In this document: positions 45,616-56,560 of the stretch, in pieces
Numbering within the stretch: the first letter of the stretch is position 1
Layout: each line of letters starts with the position of its first letter
Origin: Heliopora coerulea
Lineage: Eukaryota; Cnidaria; Anthozoa; Scleralcyonacea; Helioporidae
Assembly (NCBI GenBank): GCA_030142905.1
Contig: JASJOG010000006.1
Location: 2,181,501 to 2,245,500, forward strand
DNA length: 64,000 nucleotides
Reading direction: 5' to 3'
Notes under the pieces: generated by a model
Databases searched by the model: none
What the model saw: only the letters and a program-made list of their open reading frames with translations
Told to the model about the DNA's origin: nothing
Position numbers and translations under genes: made by a program

Positions 45616-46325
45616 ACCAAAAAGTAGTAAAACCGTCCATTAAAAATTTCTTTCAAGCCGGTGATTTGCTTGCCTCTGCTCCCAACCTTATACACACCAC
45701 TCCGAGAACTCCGATTATGTATTTCCTGCCCAAAATTCATAAGCCTAATAATCCCGGTAGGCCAATTGTTTCTGCTTGTAGTTGTCCTACCGAGCTTATT
45801 TCAAGCTTTCTAGACAACGTCATGTCTCCTTTGGTTAAGAAGTTACTTTCTTATATCAAAGACACCAATCATGAACTATGGATTTTCGATCAAATCCTTT
45901 TCACAGCACCTCACAAATTATTTTCACCATTGATATCCAGTTTTTATAGACCGTCATACCTCATCGCGATGGTCTTGAAGCCCTAAAATTCTTCTTTGAC
46001 CAACGAACCGTTTTTGAATCTCCAACTGCTAAATCACTTTGCTTAGCAGAACTAATGCTTACCCTCAAAAATTTTCATTTAATAGCGTACATTACCAACA
46101 GATAAGCGGAGTAGCTATGGGCACAAAGATGGGCCCTAGTTACGCTAATTTAATTGTCGGTTATGTTGGAAAACATATCTTTGAGCAATACACAGGTCAC
46201 ATACCCGATTTCTTTGGAAGATTCATCGATGACTGCCGAATTCGGTACAGCATCATGTTCACGTGCAGACTTAGAGGGCTTCATCAGTTTCGTCGATAAT
46301 TCCCATCCAGCCCTCAAGTTTACAT
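44792..46325. repeat. Near-perfect inverted repeat, PLE palindrome core
   Basis: Arms of about 710 bp around a ~115-bp spacer (about 45502-45617) that belongs to the left element. The two 86-residue and two 106-residue translations read from opposite arms are identical. Such a palindrome can extrude a cruciform and is often unstable in cloning. Confidence 0.9.
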
Positions 46326-47594
46326 GGGAAATCAACGAAACTTGTGTATCATTCTTGGATATTTTAGTCTCTATTAATGGCAATGCGCTCAAGACGTCTG
46401 TGTCTTACAAAACGACTGATTCTCATAGCTACCTTTTGTTTTCTTCTTCCCACTCGAACTACACCAAGAAATCCATCCCTTATTCTCAGTTCTTGAGACT
46501 TCGCCGCCTTTGCAACGATGACCGTGACTTGAGACGAAGTTATTGGAAATGAGATCCTTTTCCATTCAACGTGGTTATCCTTCTAATTTATTGGATATTG
46601 CTATCCAAAAAGCTTTCAATGTTTCCCGTTCGGGACACTCTGAAACCACCTTCGGAGCAAATTTCGACAGAAAAAAGTTCCCTTAGTCTTTACTTTTCAC
46701 CCCTTTAACTACAAAGTTAGAGACATCATCATTCGCAATTTTGGCATCTTAAAAAACGATTCCGAGACCTCGTCTATTTTCACCGATAATCCATTGATTT
46801 CCTTTTGGCGCAACAAAAGCATTCGTGATTGTCTGGTCCACAGCACCCTTAAACAACGTTCATCGTTACAAGCCGGCACTTTTACTTGCGGTCGAAACCC
46901 GCTGTAACACATGTACTTTTCTTAGTCAAACCACTGTCATTTTTGGATCCAAATCCAAATTTATCATCCTGCATAATTTCACATGCTCTCGTCTAACATC
47001 ATTTACAGTATATCCTGCAGCAAATGCCATAAACTTTACAACGGTGAGACTGGCCGGCGTCTCTCTGACAGGTTTGCCGAACATCTTCGTTCCGTAAGAA
47101 AACGACGATGTTGACAAGCCTGTCGCCCGACATTTCAATAGCGCTAACCATTTTATTTCGGACGTGAAAGTTTCTGCTATCTCGTCCATCTCCGGAGGCA
47201 ACGATGACTGCAAGAGACAAGAAAGCGTCTCATTTTTAAGCTAGGAACCACTCATCCTTGTGGACTCAACGAACGTTTTTCTTTTACTTAACCCCTCATA
47301 AAATTTTGTTAATTCCTAGCATGGGCAAATAATAACATCAGCTTCCCCTGCTGTTGTCTTTCTTTGACCACATACATATTTCCATTCCCCTGGGGACCCT
47401 GAGGGCTTAACCAAATGCACGTTTGCTGACCGTTAATATTTTATCACGTTACCTCTTTTTCGTGTAAAACCTAGTCTAGTTGCTATTCCTTTTTCAGAAC
47501 ACGTTCCTTTCCTGACGAAGAGCCTTTGCTCGAAACGTTGATATTCTTTGAGATCAGTTACGGCAGTTATTAACCTTCTAACTTCTTACCTTAT
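45605..47594 (+). mobile_element. GIY-YIG Penelope-like element, right arm of inverted pair
   Basis: Plus-strand copy, 5'-truncated. 45606-45986 repeats the left arm's finger region with what looks like identical protein, 46039-46299 the RT core with GVAMGTKMGPSYANLIVGY and RFIDDC, and 46300-46550 the FTWEINETCVSFLDILVSIN block. After stops, a GIY-YIG endonuclease remnant reads CSKCHKLYNGETGRRLSDRF and AEHLRSV with PVARHFNSANH (about 47010-47160). A hammerhead motif (47512) and the inverted outer end follow. The arms match nearly base for base over about 700 bp (44792-45500 versus 45618-46325), so the duplication is recent compared with the rest. Confidence 0.85.
47508..47545 (+). ncRNA. Hammerhead ribozyme motif, right PLE end
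   Basis: Reads CTGACGA, stem II GAGC/GCTC with loop CTTT, GAAAC and GTT. Both conserved core boxes are intact; stem III is a minimal self-complementary AACGTT, which fits dimeric action. It sits between the endonuclease remnant and the conserved outer end, the position known for PLE hammerheads. Confidence 0.62.
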
Positions 47595-48959
47595 TTATCA
47601 CTATCTACGCAGTATTCTATTCTTATAATATTAAGGCTAAGATTTCAGAGCCGTCTTAGTCACTAAAAAACTTTATGGTTATTCCATATTTAAGTTTATA
47701 AATGTTTCAATTTATGTTTCCCTAAAAATTGTATTAACATTTGAAACACTACTCATCCTTTCGGATAAACGTCAGATTATCGCGATAATCACTCCCAAAG
47801 CTTGAGATATAACAGTGAAAAAACCGAACCCTTTTTGAATGTTTTCAAGTATATACACCGACTCCGTCATTAAAATCATCATATTGATGGTTTTCACGGC
47901 AGCCATACACTTGTGCCATACACTAACATGTCCGTCATCCACATTTTTATTTGAAACTCTCGGGATTGGGTATAAAACACTTATTGTTTATAATAGTGGA
48001 ATTTATTCTAATGATTTATAAAACACGTTGTTGCCGGAAGAATGTCCTTTAGCTTTAAAACTGTCTGGTTACTCAAAGCTGTGGTTTCAAATCCCGCTTG
48101 AGTTAATATAGTTTTCGGTTGGTTGAATTACGAAGTTGTCTCTCAATGATGTAAGCGTTTGGAAAAACTTCCATAATTGGTCAATATTTAGAAAGCAACT
48201 AAAATTAAGAACTAAAGCTTCGGGCCTGAATAGTCTAAAGCTGCCGTTAATTGTCCCTTTAAAAATCGACTATATGAATCTCTTATTATTGATTGGAAGT
48301 TTGCCATTCAGGTATTATGGACTAAGCAATTAAAGCATTTTAGATCAAGAAAATGGTTGGAAAACTTAGGCCGTTTACCAGTTATTAGTCCAGTGAGTTA
48401 GGTTTTCTTATTCGCAATTAGTGATTTCAAATCACAAATCCCGGAGGTGTTGGGAAACTTGGATTGAATTTTCGAAAAAAATCGAACCTTTTTCAAAATG
48501 GTGCGTTCAAAAATGCAAACTTTACACTTAAAATACAATGTTCATTACAATCAGGTTTGAGATGACGCTTGGCAAAATTTCTTATTAATGAATTGTCATC
48601 AACATTGTTCAAAAACAAAATAAAAGCATGCGTAGGATGATTCTATTCAGACCATCTTCACACTATAATCATATTTTCTAATTGACCGTAACCGAAAAAA
48701 GATGATAACCTTTACGTGTATAAACCATGGGACATAGTAAGGTAAGGTTTCAAAAGATTTACTTTTAACAAGAAGAAACTCATAATTGTTGAGGTAGTTT
48801 CAATTGAGATAGTAATAACCCTTTCCAGACTGGTTTATTTGTCCCAGACGAGTAAAATCGTATAGCGTTAGCCAGAGTAAAATCATTGAAGACTTATCCT
48901 GCTTGGAATGAGTTAATTCACGGTAATATTTTTAACACTTTTAAGTCGTTAAAACTTTA
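47595..48959. other. Intron between the two PLE pairs
   Basis: Contains a short tRNA-like SINE remnant at about 48070-48112 (GGTTTCAAATCCCGCTTGAG). Otherwise nothing recognised. Confidence 0.4.
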
Positions 48960-49005
48960 ATGTTTGACTCTGACCATAAAAATTTTTTTGTGTAAGAGAC
49001 GTTTG

Positions 49006-49036
49006 GATCAGACAGCTCCGATTTTCATAAGTTAAA
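49006..49036 (-). ncRNA. Degenerate hammerhead motif
   Basis: Minus strand has CTTATGA, stem AATC/GATC around GGAGCTGTCT, CAAAC and GTC. It matches the motif at 56434 in layout but both core boxes carry one change. Confidence 0.45.
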
Positions 49037-49639
49037 AATGAAGGCCGTTTCGACACGTCTAATGATATGCACCAGTAAGAATGAATAATTATACAAAACA
49101 ATGTGATATGAAATATTTATATATGTGGTTAAAAATAGCATGTATGTCAGTTAGAAATATTCATCAAGCTTTTGTACATAGATAGTAATTGCATATATTT
49201 ATTTCTTGCGTTCGGGACTACAGTCTTACAATTTGCGTGTTGAGCAACTATAAAATTTAAGTCATTCTTTTGCAGGCTGTTATGTGTTCTTTCATTCAGG
49301 TCCGAAGTGATCTTTTTGTTTGACCATAATAGACAAATTTGCAGTGTTTGCATAGTAACTTATCGACAACTCCAGTTGTTAGATCCTTTTCCTTTTTATC
49401 TTTCGGTTTGACAAAATGTTGGGACGATGTACGGATGGGCTCACGAGCAACTTTAATTCTTTCTTTTGTAAGGATACTAGATATCCGTTACGAAATGCCT
49501 TGAACATATCATTATGTTATAAAGGTATTTGTGTTGTCTGATGCCCTATCTAATTGTGCACGACTGGTCGTAGATATTTTCTGCGTACAGCTGTTCTGGA
49601 AAGCAATGGGTTACCATTTCCTTAAGGACTGTGCGTATA

Positions 49640-50948
49640 CAGCTAATTCGATAAAGGTTGTCCTTTGGAGACCTAAACCTTAAACAATGAGGGCGCAAAG
49701 TTTGTTGGGAAATGCGTATTTAAATACTGATAAAAATTCTTGAGATGTTGCCTAGTCTATTTCACAAAGCAAACTAATTGACCGATTTATAAAAATGTTT
49801 TGCTGCTGAGAAAGTGAGGTTCTCTCAGTATGGACCACCCCATGCTAACTGAGTTGTCGAGACGAGCCAAGAAGACGTTGAATATCAAGCTTTGCTTAGC
49901 CGAATCATTGAATTCGCAAAGGGCTTTATTTCTACTAATTTGCATTACACGCCACACTGCAAAACTTGGATGTTTGCATCGAACTTCAAACCCACTCAAC
50001 TTTACATTGTATTGTAAATCCTCTGGGAAATGTTAGATATCAGTTGACTTGCATGTCTATTCTTCATGAAACGTATGAAGGAGGATTTGCGTAACACAAG
50101 GTGCAAAAAAAAATGGAGAGGCAAAATGCAATTCATCTTAATCTTAAAGTCATGTGTCAGTCTGACAAGACTAAATACGACACTTACAAAAGTGAGAAAA
50201 ACTATAAATATGGGTCTATAATTTACATACTGGAATAATTAGAGGGCTAACCAATAGAAAACTGGGTGACCTAGTTTTCTTCTGGTTAGCCGTCTAATTA
50301 TTCCAGTATGTAAATTATAGATCCTTATGTATAGTTTTTCTCACCTTTGTAAATCTATACTCCGAAGATGTTGCACGCCGCAACGAAACGTCAGTAAACA
50401 TGTTTTAAAACTTTTCGAGTTGCCTCTTTTACTATGGCGATATATTTAAGAATTCTGAGCTGGGCTCTGATCTTATATTGCGATTGCGCTTTCCGCCCGG
50501 AAAATCAATAGCCAAGATTATTACGACACTTACAGTCGCCGCCATTTCAGACCTCGTGTTATGGAAACCCTCCTTCACACATTTCATGAAGAATAGACAT
50601 GCAAGTCAACTGCTATGTAAAATTTTCCGGAAGATTTACAATACTATATAAAATTAAATGAGCATGAAGCCCGATGCAAACACCAAAGTTTTGCAGTGTA
50701 GCGTGTAATGCAAATTAGTAGGAATAAGGCACTTTGCGAATGTAATGATTCGGCTTCAAGAAGCTCGATATTCAACGTCGTCTCGTCTGGCACCAACAAT
50801 TCGGTCCGCGCGGATGACCTCTATTGAGAAAACTTCACTTTCCTAACAGCAAAATCTTTATAAATCCGTCAATTAGTTCCCGACAAACCTTGTGCCCTCA
50901 ATGTTTGAGGTTTAGGTCTCCAAAGAACACACTTTATTGAATTAGCTG
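49640..50948. mobile_element. Long-inverted-repeat element with TA flanks, nested in a PLE
   Basis: 1309-bp element with ends CAGCTAATTCGATAAAG and CTTTATTGAATTAGCTG, flanked by TA on both sides (49638-49639, 50949-50950). The arms (about 49640-50115 and 50535-50948) are inverted copies, roughly 80% alike with a deletion of about 60 bp in the right arm. Joining the flanks restores the PLE sequence seen uninterrupted around 55020-55050 (ACTTTGCGTACATAGTC on the opposite strand), which proves insertion. The TA flanks suggest a Tc1/mariner-type MITE. The centre (50180-50530) holds a second, hammerhead-bearing unit related to 21866-22206. Confidence 0.8.
50357..50398 (+). ncRNA. Hammerhead-like motif, one core change
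   Basis: Reads ACT, CCGAAGA (expected CTGAAGA), stem GTTGC/GCAAC with loop ACGCC, GAAAC, GTC, AGT. Apart from the T-to-C change it equals the motif at 21986-22030, and the flanking 120 bp are also shared. Confidence 0.55.
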
Positions 50949-52199
50949 TACATAGTCTTCTTCAGCAACTTTGCTCGAAATTGCAGATGGAATGTTCTCC
51001 GCTCTGTCCGATAGGAAGACCTTGCTACCGATCTCTGGTGCTGGTTAGGATGACAGGAATCGAAATCCAAATATTTGTGTCTGTGTATCTGTTTGCGTTA
51101 AACTTCGACCAGTGGCGTGTTTCCGTTCCGTTTCGTAATCGTGTCAAGAAATGATAAGCGGCCGTCCTTCTCCATTTCCATTGTAGATTTAATATGAAGA
51201 CTAATGCTATTAAGGTATGCAAGAAAATCGGTAACATCTTTTTTTCTGCACGCATGAATGACCATCGTCAACAACTCTATACCACCATCCGAGACGAATA
51301 TTGGAAGAACTAACAGCTTTTTCTGTGACTTGCATAACAAAATCCCATGGCACCACCAAAAATTTGGTTGAAGTATTTCTTCTTATATATAAAAAAGGTA
51401 TATATAAAATGAATTTTAATAATTTCATAATATTGTTGATAGATAAATTTGTTCTACTTGATAAATCACCGTCATATTGTAGCCTTTCAAGGACGACTTG
51501 CAAGGCAAAGTCTACTGGAATAGACGTGAGGAGTGATATGACGTCAAATGATATCATGACCTCGTCGTCCTGGATAATATGTTTTTTAATCTTGTGGGCA
51601 AATTCAACACTGTTCTTCACTGTGTATTGGTTTCCCAGTAATGCAGATAATATCTGTGCAATACATATAAGATGTTATAGGTTGATAAGCCAACACAGCT
51701 GGTAATCTGTCGTAATGGCATAGACGGTCTGTGTATCTTTGGTAGTCCATAAAAGGTGGCAGGGATCGAGTCAATACTGCGTAGATGGTAGTACAATTGC
51801 CAGTTTGGTTTATTTCATTGGTTTTACAGGGAAACCAATATACAGCGAAGAACAGAGTCGAGTTTTCCCAGAAGATTGAAAAACGTATGATCCAGGACGA
51901 CGAGATCATTTTATAATTTGACCTCATATCCCTCTTCACGTCTATTCCTGTAGATTTTGCCTTGCAAGTCGTCCTTGAAAGGCTACAAAATGACGTTGAT
52001 TTATCAAGTAGAACAAACTTATCCATCGAAAAATATATAAAATTATTAAAGTTCATTTTATATAATACCTGTACCTTGTTTATATATAAGAAGAAATACT
52101 TCAAGCAAATGTTTGGTTGTGCTATGGGATTTGGTTATGCAAGTCGAAGAAAAAGCTGTTAGTTCTTCCAATATTCGTCTCAGATGAAGGTATAGATAT

Positions 52200-52306
52200 G
52201 TAAAGGTTATATACTGTGACCGAGGTGTTTAAGTGACATATGAACCTGAGGGCGAAGCCCGAAGGTTGATATATCGCTTAAACACCTCGGTCACGGTATA
52301 TAACCT
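52200..52306. repeat. Perfectly paired hairpin, MITE-like
   Basis: Arms of 31 bp (52205-52235 and 52275-52305) pair almost completely: GACCGAGGTGTTTAAG with CTTAAACACCTCGGTC, around a loop containing GGGCGAAGCCC. Located at the start of the 2.5-kb block that interrupts the PLE. Confidence 0.8.
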
Positions 52307-52310
52307 ATAC

Positions 52311-52748
52311 TTATCTCATGACACACCCACAATACATTGTTTCAACAGCGTCAAATCCCTTAGTCCACTCATTAGTATTCAGGAGTGTGATAACGACTTA
52401 TCACACTGCTCTCCTTTGAAATCAGTGTTATTTAATAGATAATTACTGTGGCACACATCATTAGTATGGGTTAGTCAATGGTCACGAGTGTGAACATTGA
52501 TTAACCACCTTATCTCATGACTCACACACAATGAAATCGTTTGTTCTTTTCAGTTTAACATTGAAGAAACGTTGATCGTTAGAAATTAAGATATTCACTC
52601 ATTAGTATGCGATAAAGCGGTTTATCACACTGTTTTGAAAGGAGAACAGTGTGATAAGTGGTTATCACACTCCCGAATGCTAATCAGTGGAATAAAGGAT
52701 TTAATTCTTCTGTTGAAACAACGAATTGTGGGTGTGTCATGAGATAAT
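52311..52748. mobile_element. Inverted-repeat element with TCATGACACACCCA ends
   Basis: Left end TTATCTCATGACACACCCAC and right end GTGGGTGTGTCATGAGATAA pair, with arms extending about 120 bp (shared CACTTATCACACTG-like motifs). An internal copy of the end (CTTATCTCATGACTCACACA) lies near 52503. No coding capacity. Confidence 0.7.
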
Positions 52749-52935
52749 TGGATATAATACAGGCATCTGAGGCCGCAGGGCAGAAGCTGTCTGAATTATA
52801 TCCAATTATGCTGGATGCCCAAGTAATTATCTATTATAATTACTGACCTACATCGAAACACATTATGTTTTCTCTGCACTATTTCGACGAATGCAGCGAG
52901 CAAAATTTTACAAGCTTGATTTGCATAATTTTACT

Positions 52936-54066
52936 CTCTGCATTAGTTGGTATTATCTAACATTATCTCTGCATTATCTAACAAATTGCCATCAGTATGT
53001 GCAAGTCGACGACAGGAAATCGGATTTATCACCTGTGAGCTTCGGAGTTCCACAAGGATCTATTCTTGGTCCATTCATTTTTAACTAATATGTATCCGAT
53101 ATAAGTGTAACCCAAACCTAGTATCAATATATGAACATTGCAAACTTTCACATTTGAACGAATCCATCATTAATTTGGCCAATACATTAGAATCCATAAT
53201 TGACTGGTCCGTCAGCTCCAATTTATTGCTTAGTCCAAAAAAACAAGATTTGTCCTGTTTTCTACAAAACAAATGTCACGATGCCACTCACTTGACAAAG
53301 TAAAATCAGATCTTCATTTTGCTGGTCAAGATTTAAAGCGTACCTCTTCTGCCAAAATACAAGGGGTTCTATTCACGGAAAGTATGGATTGGAACAAACA
53401 TGTAAAATACCTAACATCGTCCTGTTATGTTACCTTAGCTACATTTCGTAAGCTAAAACATCTTACTTCATACAGTCTGCGTAAACAATTGGCCAAAATG
53501 CTTGTAATCTCCAAACTTGATTACTGTGATACGGTATACAGCCCTCTTTATGACTGTCAAATCAAAAGACTTCAACGGATACAGAACGCTTGTGCTGGTT
53601 TTGTGATAGGTCACTAGGCTACAGCAGTTGACGTCATAAGTATTGGTTGGCTTCCAATGGGAAAGAGGCGTGACTGACACATGTTAAAAATGGCACATAA
53701 AGCCTGAACCCAAGATCCTTGGCCTGCCTCTCCCACTAAAAATCAAATCAATTGAAGATCACTTCGTTCAAGTCTAATGACACAAGTGCAAGTTCTCTTA
53801 GAAACGGGCACCTTCCAGGATAACACCTGTAAACTTTTTAATCAATTACCAGTTGAACTTGGAAACTAAAAATTTTAGCTTATTTTCTAGACTAAATAAA
53901 AACCTTTTAGTATGTAATGCCAAGAAAGAACACGTATTTCCTTTGTAAAGGAGTTTTTAGTAACCTTTTAGTATTTAGTAGTTTAATTAGTCTTAATTTC
54001 AATCATAATGTAAGTCGTTGCAGATGTAGAGCTACACTGTAGATATGCTGCAGTAAACCATTATTA
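52936..54066 (+). mobile_element. CR1-like LINE fragment, degenerate
   Basis: 5'-truncated RT with VSFGVPQGSILGPFIFN (about 53028-53085), then frameshifts, ASSAKIQGVLFTESMDWN-like TSSAKIQGVLFTESMDWN, HVKYLTSSCYVTLATFRKLK, ISKLDYCDTVYSPLY and RLQRIQNACAGFV (53273-53617). The catalytic YADD box cannot be read. The 3' end is a short TTATTATTA tail. It is nested in the PLE interrupting block. Confidence 0.8.
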
Positions 54067-54392
54067 TTATAACAACTCGCACACCACCCAACTAAGGACA
54101 GTGGAAGGGGTCTAAGCCTGCTACGGGCTCCCAGCATCCCGCCAGGTAAGGCCGCAACAGACATTGCACATTTCAGTTATTATTATTATCATTATTATTA
54201 TATAATGCCGAGTGAAAACAATAGGTTTTGATGTGGGTCCATAATTATAAACGCTTATCGAATACTAATGAGTGAATATCTCTTCGAGAGATAGATACGA
54301 CCAACGTCTCTTCGACCTTAAACTGAAAAAAAAAATGAAAAAAAAAATGAAAAAAAAACCTATTTTATTTTGGGTGAGTCAAGAGTTAAGGT

Positions 54393-54540
54393 GGTTAATC
54401 AATGTTCACTTGTGTGATAAAGAATTTAACATCGCTCTTGACGCTTGAACGTCCACTCGTGGACTACGGCCCCTTGTGGCCGTTAAGCTTCACTTGCGAT
54501 TTTAAATCCTTTATCACACACGTGACTATTGATTAACCCT
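54393..54540. mobile_element. Fold-back MITE-like element, family 1, second copy
   Basis: Ends GGTTAATCAATGTTCACTTG and GTGACTATTGATTAACC pair, with inner pairing GATAAAGAATTTAACATCGC against GCGATTTTAAATCCTTTATC. Its termini match the copy at 18638-18795. Confidence 0.7.
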
Positions 54541-55401
54541 TACATATCATTATTAGACAAGTTTCGAAAGAAGTATTTAACTTGCCCAACAAACGCATAT
54601 AGAAATGGCGAAATTTCGGTAGAAAGTTCATCAATATCTTTATGAGGTTTATAAATTAGTTATAAACCTCTCGAGAACAAAAGAAACTGAGCCAACGATG
54701 ATATAAGTTGACAATAGTTATTCATACCTATAGAAAAAAGATGTTACTGATTTTCTGGCACAACAAAATAGCATTAACCCTCATATTAAATTCACAATGG
54801 AAATGGAGAAGGACGGCCGCTTATCATTTCTTGACACAGTTACGAAACGGAACGGAAACACGCAACTGGTCGAAGTTTACCGTAAACCGACACATAGACA
54901 CAAATATTTGGATTTCGATTCCTGTCATCCTAACCAGCACTTGGGGTCGGTAGTAAGGTCTCTATCGAACAGAGCTAAGAACGTTCCAACTACAATTTCG
55001 AGCAAAGTTGCTGCCGAAGACTATGTACGCAAAGTCCTTAAAGAAATGGTTACCTCATCGCTTTTCCGAACAGCTGTAGCTTGTAGATAGAAAATATCTA
55101 GGACCAGTGGTGCACAATTAGACAGGACATCAAACAACACAAACACCTTTGTAACTTTACCATATGTTCAAGGCATTTCGGAACGGATATCTAGTATCCT
55201 TACAAAAGAAGGAATAAAAATTAGCTCAAAAGCCCACCAGTACATTATCAAACATTTTTGTTAAACCGAAAGATAAAAAGGAAAAAGATCTAACCACTGG
55301 AGTTGACTATAAATTAGCATGCAAAGATTGCGATTTTGTCTATTATGGTTAAACAAAAAGATCACTTAAGACCAGAAAGAAAGAACACATAAAGCCTACA
55401 A

Positions 55402-56105
55402 CAATTACGACTCGATGAAACGCAAGTCGTAATTTTAACTCGTGGTAAAAATTCGTCGTAAAGTCGTAGGTTTAATTCCATTGACGATCAATCAGCGACT
55501 GTTGTAGAAGTTGAATCAGGATCAACTCCTACACTATAGTTACAACGGTCACCGACAAATAAACATTTAATGGAAACATTAGTGGCTGACTGTCTGCGAC
55601 AGAAAAATTGATATATAATGGTCAAAACCAATGAACGTCGAAAGTTGTTGTTCAATTCACGTGTTTACTGGACCCCAGCCACAGTAAATATTTTATATAT
55701 TACATAAAGATGGGTCGAACACACAGTTTAAGTGACGAGCGGTTTATGGATGTTGCTCGGTTGTACCCAGTCACCTTCCAAATGTCGTCGGATGTATTTT
55801 GCCAGAAAAAAAAACAACCATTTTATTTTTTTGCGAATCATTCCTATGGCAAGTTGTAATACCTTTTGGTATTATCTTAGTTATGAGTAATATTTTATGA
55901 CAGCGTGTTTGAAACCAAATTGTGGCTCTCGCCCAGGTCTAAATTTTTCCAGACCACCCGCTAGCGCAGTTTCAACATAAATCGAGACGTTCTGAGTACT
56001 AGAGGGAAATCGGCAGCTAAATTACAACAATTACAACTATATGGAAACGCAATTGTTGTTATGTATTGGCGTTAATCGCCGTTTACACTGTATGGAAACC
56101 AGGCT
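55402..56105. mobile_element. Unclassified insertion within the PLE
   Basis: About 700 bp separate two consecutive PLE blocks (KKEHIKP and ENDLNSK) that are adjacent in the copy on the minus strand (49240-49290). The insert starts with TACAACAATTACGACTCG and ends near TACACTGTATGGAAACCAGG. A short open stretch reads MGRTHSLSDERFMDVARLYP without a family I recognise. Confidence 0.5.
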
Positions 56106-56433
56106 TGACAGTCTGCGAAGAGAATGACTTAAATTCGAAAGTTGCTCAACACGCAAACAGTAAGACGCATTCTTTGGATTTTCAAAAAATGTCAAATGTG
56201 GATAAAGAAAAACTTTGGCACAAAAGCCTCTTTCCTGAAGCGTGGTATTCGACAGCAGACCCGAACGCAGGAAACGAATAAATGCAAATACCATCTATGT
56301 ACAAAAGCTTGATGAATATTTCTAACTGACATACATGCTATTTTTAACCACATATGTAAATATTTCATGTCACATTGTTTTACATAATTATTCATTCTTA
56401 TTTGTGTATATTGTCGAAACGGCCTTCATTTTT

Positions 56434-56473
56434 AACTGATGAAGATCGGAGCTCTCTGATCGAAACGTCTTTT
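56434..56473 (+). ncRNA. Hammerhead ribozyme motif, intact core
   Basis: Reads CTGATGA, stem II GATC/GATC around GGAGCTCTCT, GAAAC and GTC. All conserved core boxes and the preferred GTC triplet are intact. It lies about 150 bp after the end of the PLE coding region, the usual place of PLE hammerheads. Stem I pairing is short, so activity would depend on loop contacts or dimerisation. Confidence 0.68.
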
Positions 56474-56560
56474 ACACAAAAAATTTTTATAGTCAGAGTC
56501 AAACACATTAAAGTTTTAGCGATTTTATGTTATGAGCTAATTTATGTTCATATAGCATTT

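Larger units (their letters stand above)
48960..51795 (-). mobile_element. GIY-YIG Penelope-like element, left arm of second inverted pair
   Basis: Minus-strand PLE read from 51795 down: DSIPATFYGLPKIHRPSMPL, GLSTYNILY, then MISFDVISLLTSIPVDFALQ and VVLERLQYDGDLSSRT (51210-51620), GRLSFLDTITKRNGNTPL (about 51110-51170), and, after the 1.3-kb insertion 49640-50948, VLKEMVT and the endonuclease-like CKHCKFVYYGQTKRSL (about 49320-49360), then VAQHAN. A degenerate hammerhead motif lies at 49006-49036. The reading frame is broken by stops and by the nested insertion. Confidence 0.8.
51815..56560 (+). mobile_element. GIY-YIG Penelope-like element, right arm, interrupted
   Basis: Plus-strand PLE starting at about 51815. 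Blocks: ISLFTSIPVDFALQVVLERL and QNDVDLSSRTNLSIE (51930-52050), FGCAMGFGYA (a decayed GTAMGSP-type box), then a 2.5-kb interruption (52196-54702), GRLSFLDTVTKRNGNTQLVE and VYRKPTHRHKYLDFDSCHPN (54797-54930), AAEDYVRKVLKEMVTSSLF, and CKDCDFVYYG-(stop)-TKRSLKTRKKEH, a GIY-YIG remnant (about 55328-55395). A further insertion (about 55402-56105) precedes DLNSKVAQHANSKTHSLDFQ and the C-terminus at 56280. A hammerhead lies at 56434. It mirrors the element at 48960-51795. Confidence 0.8.
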
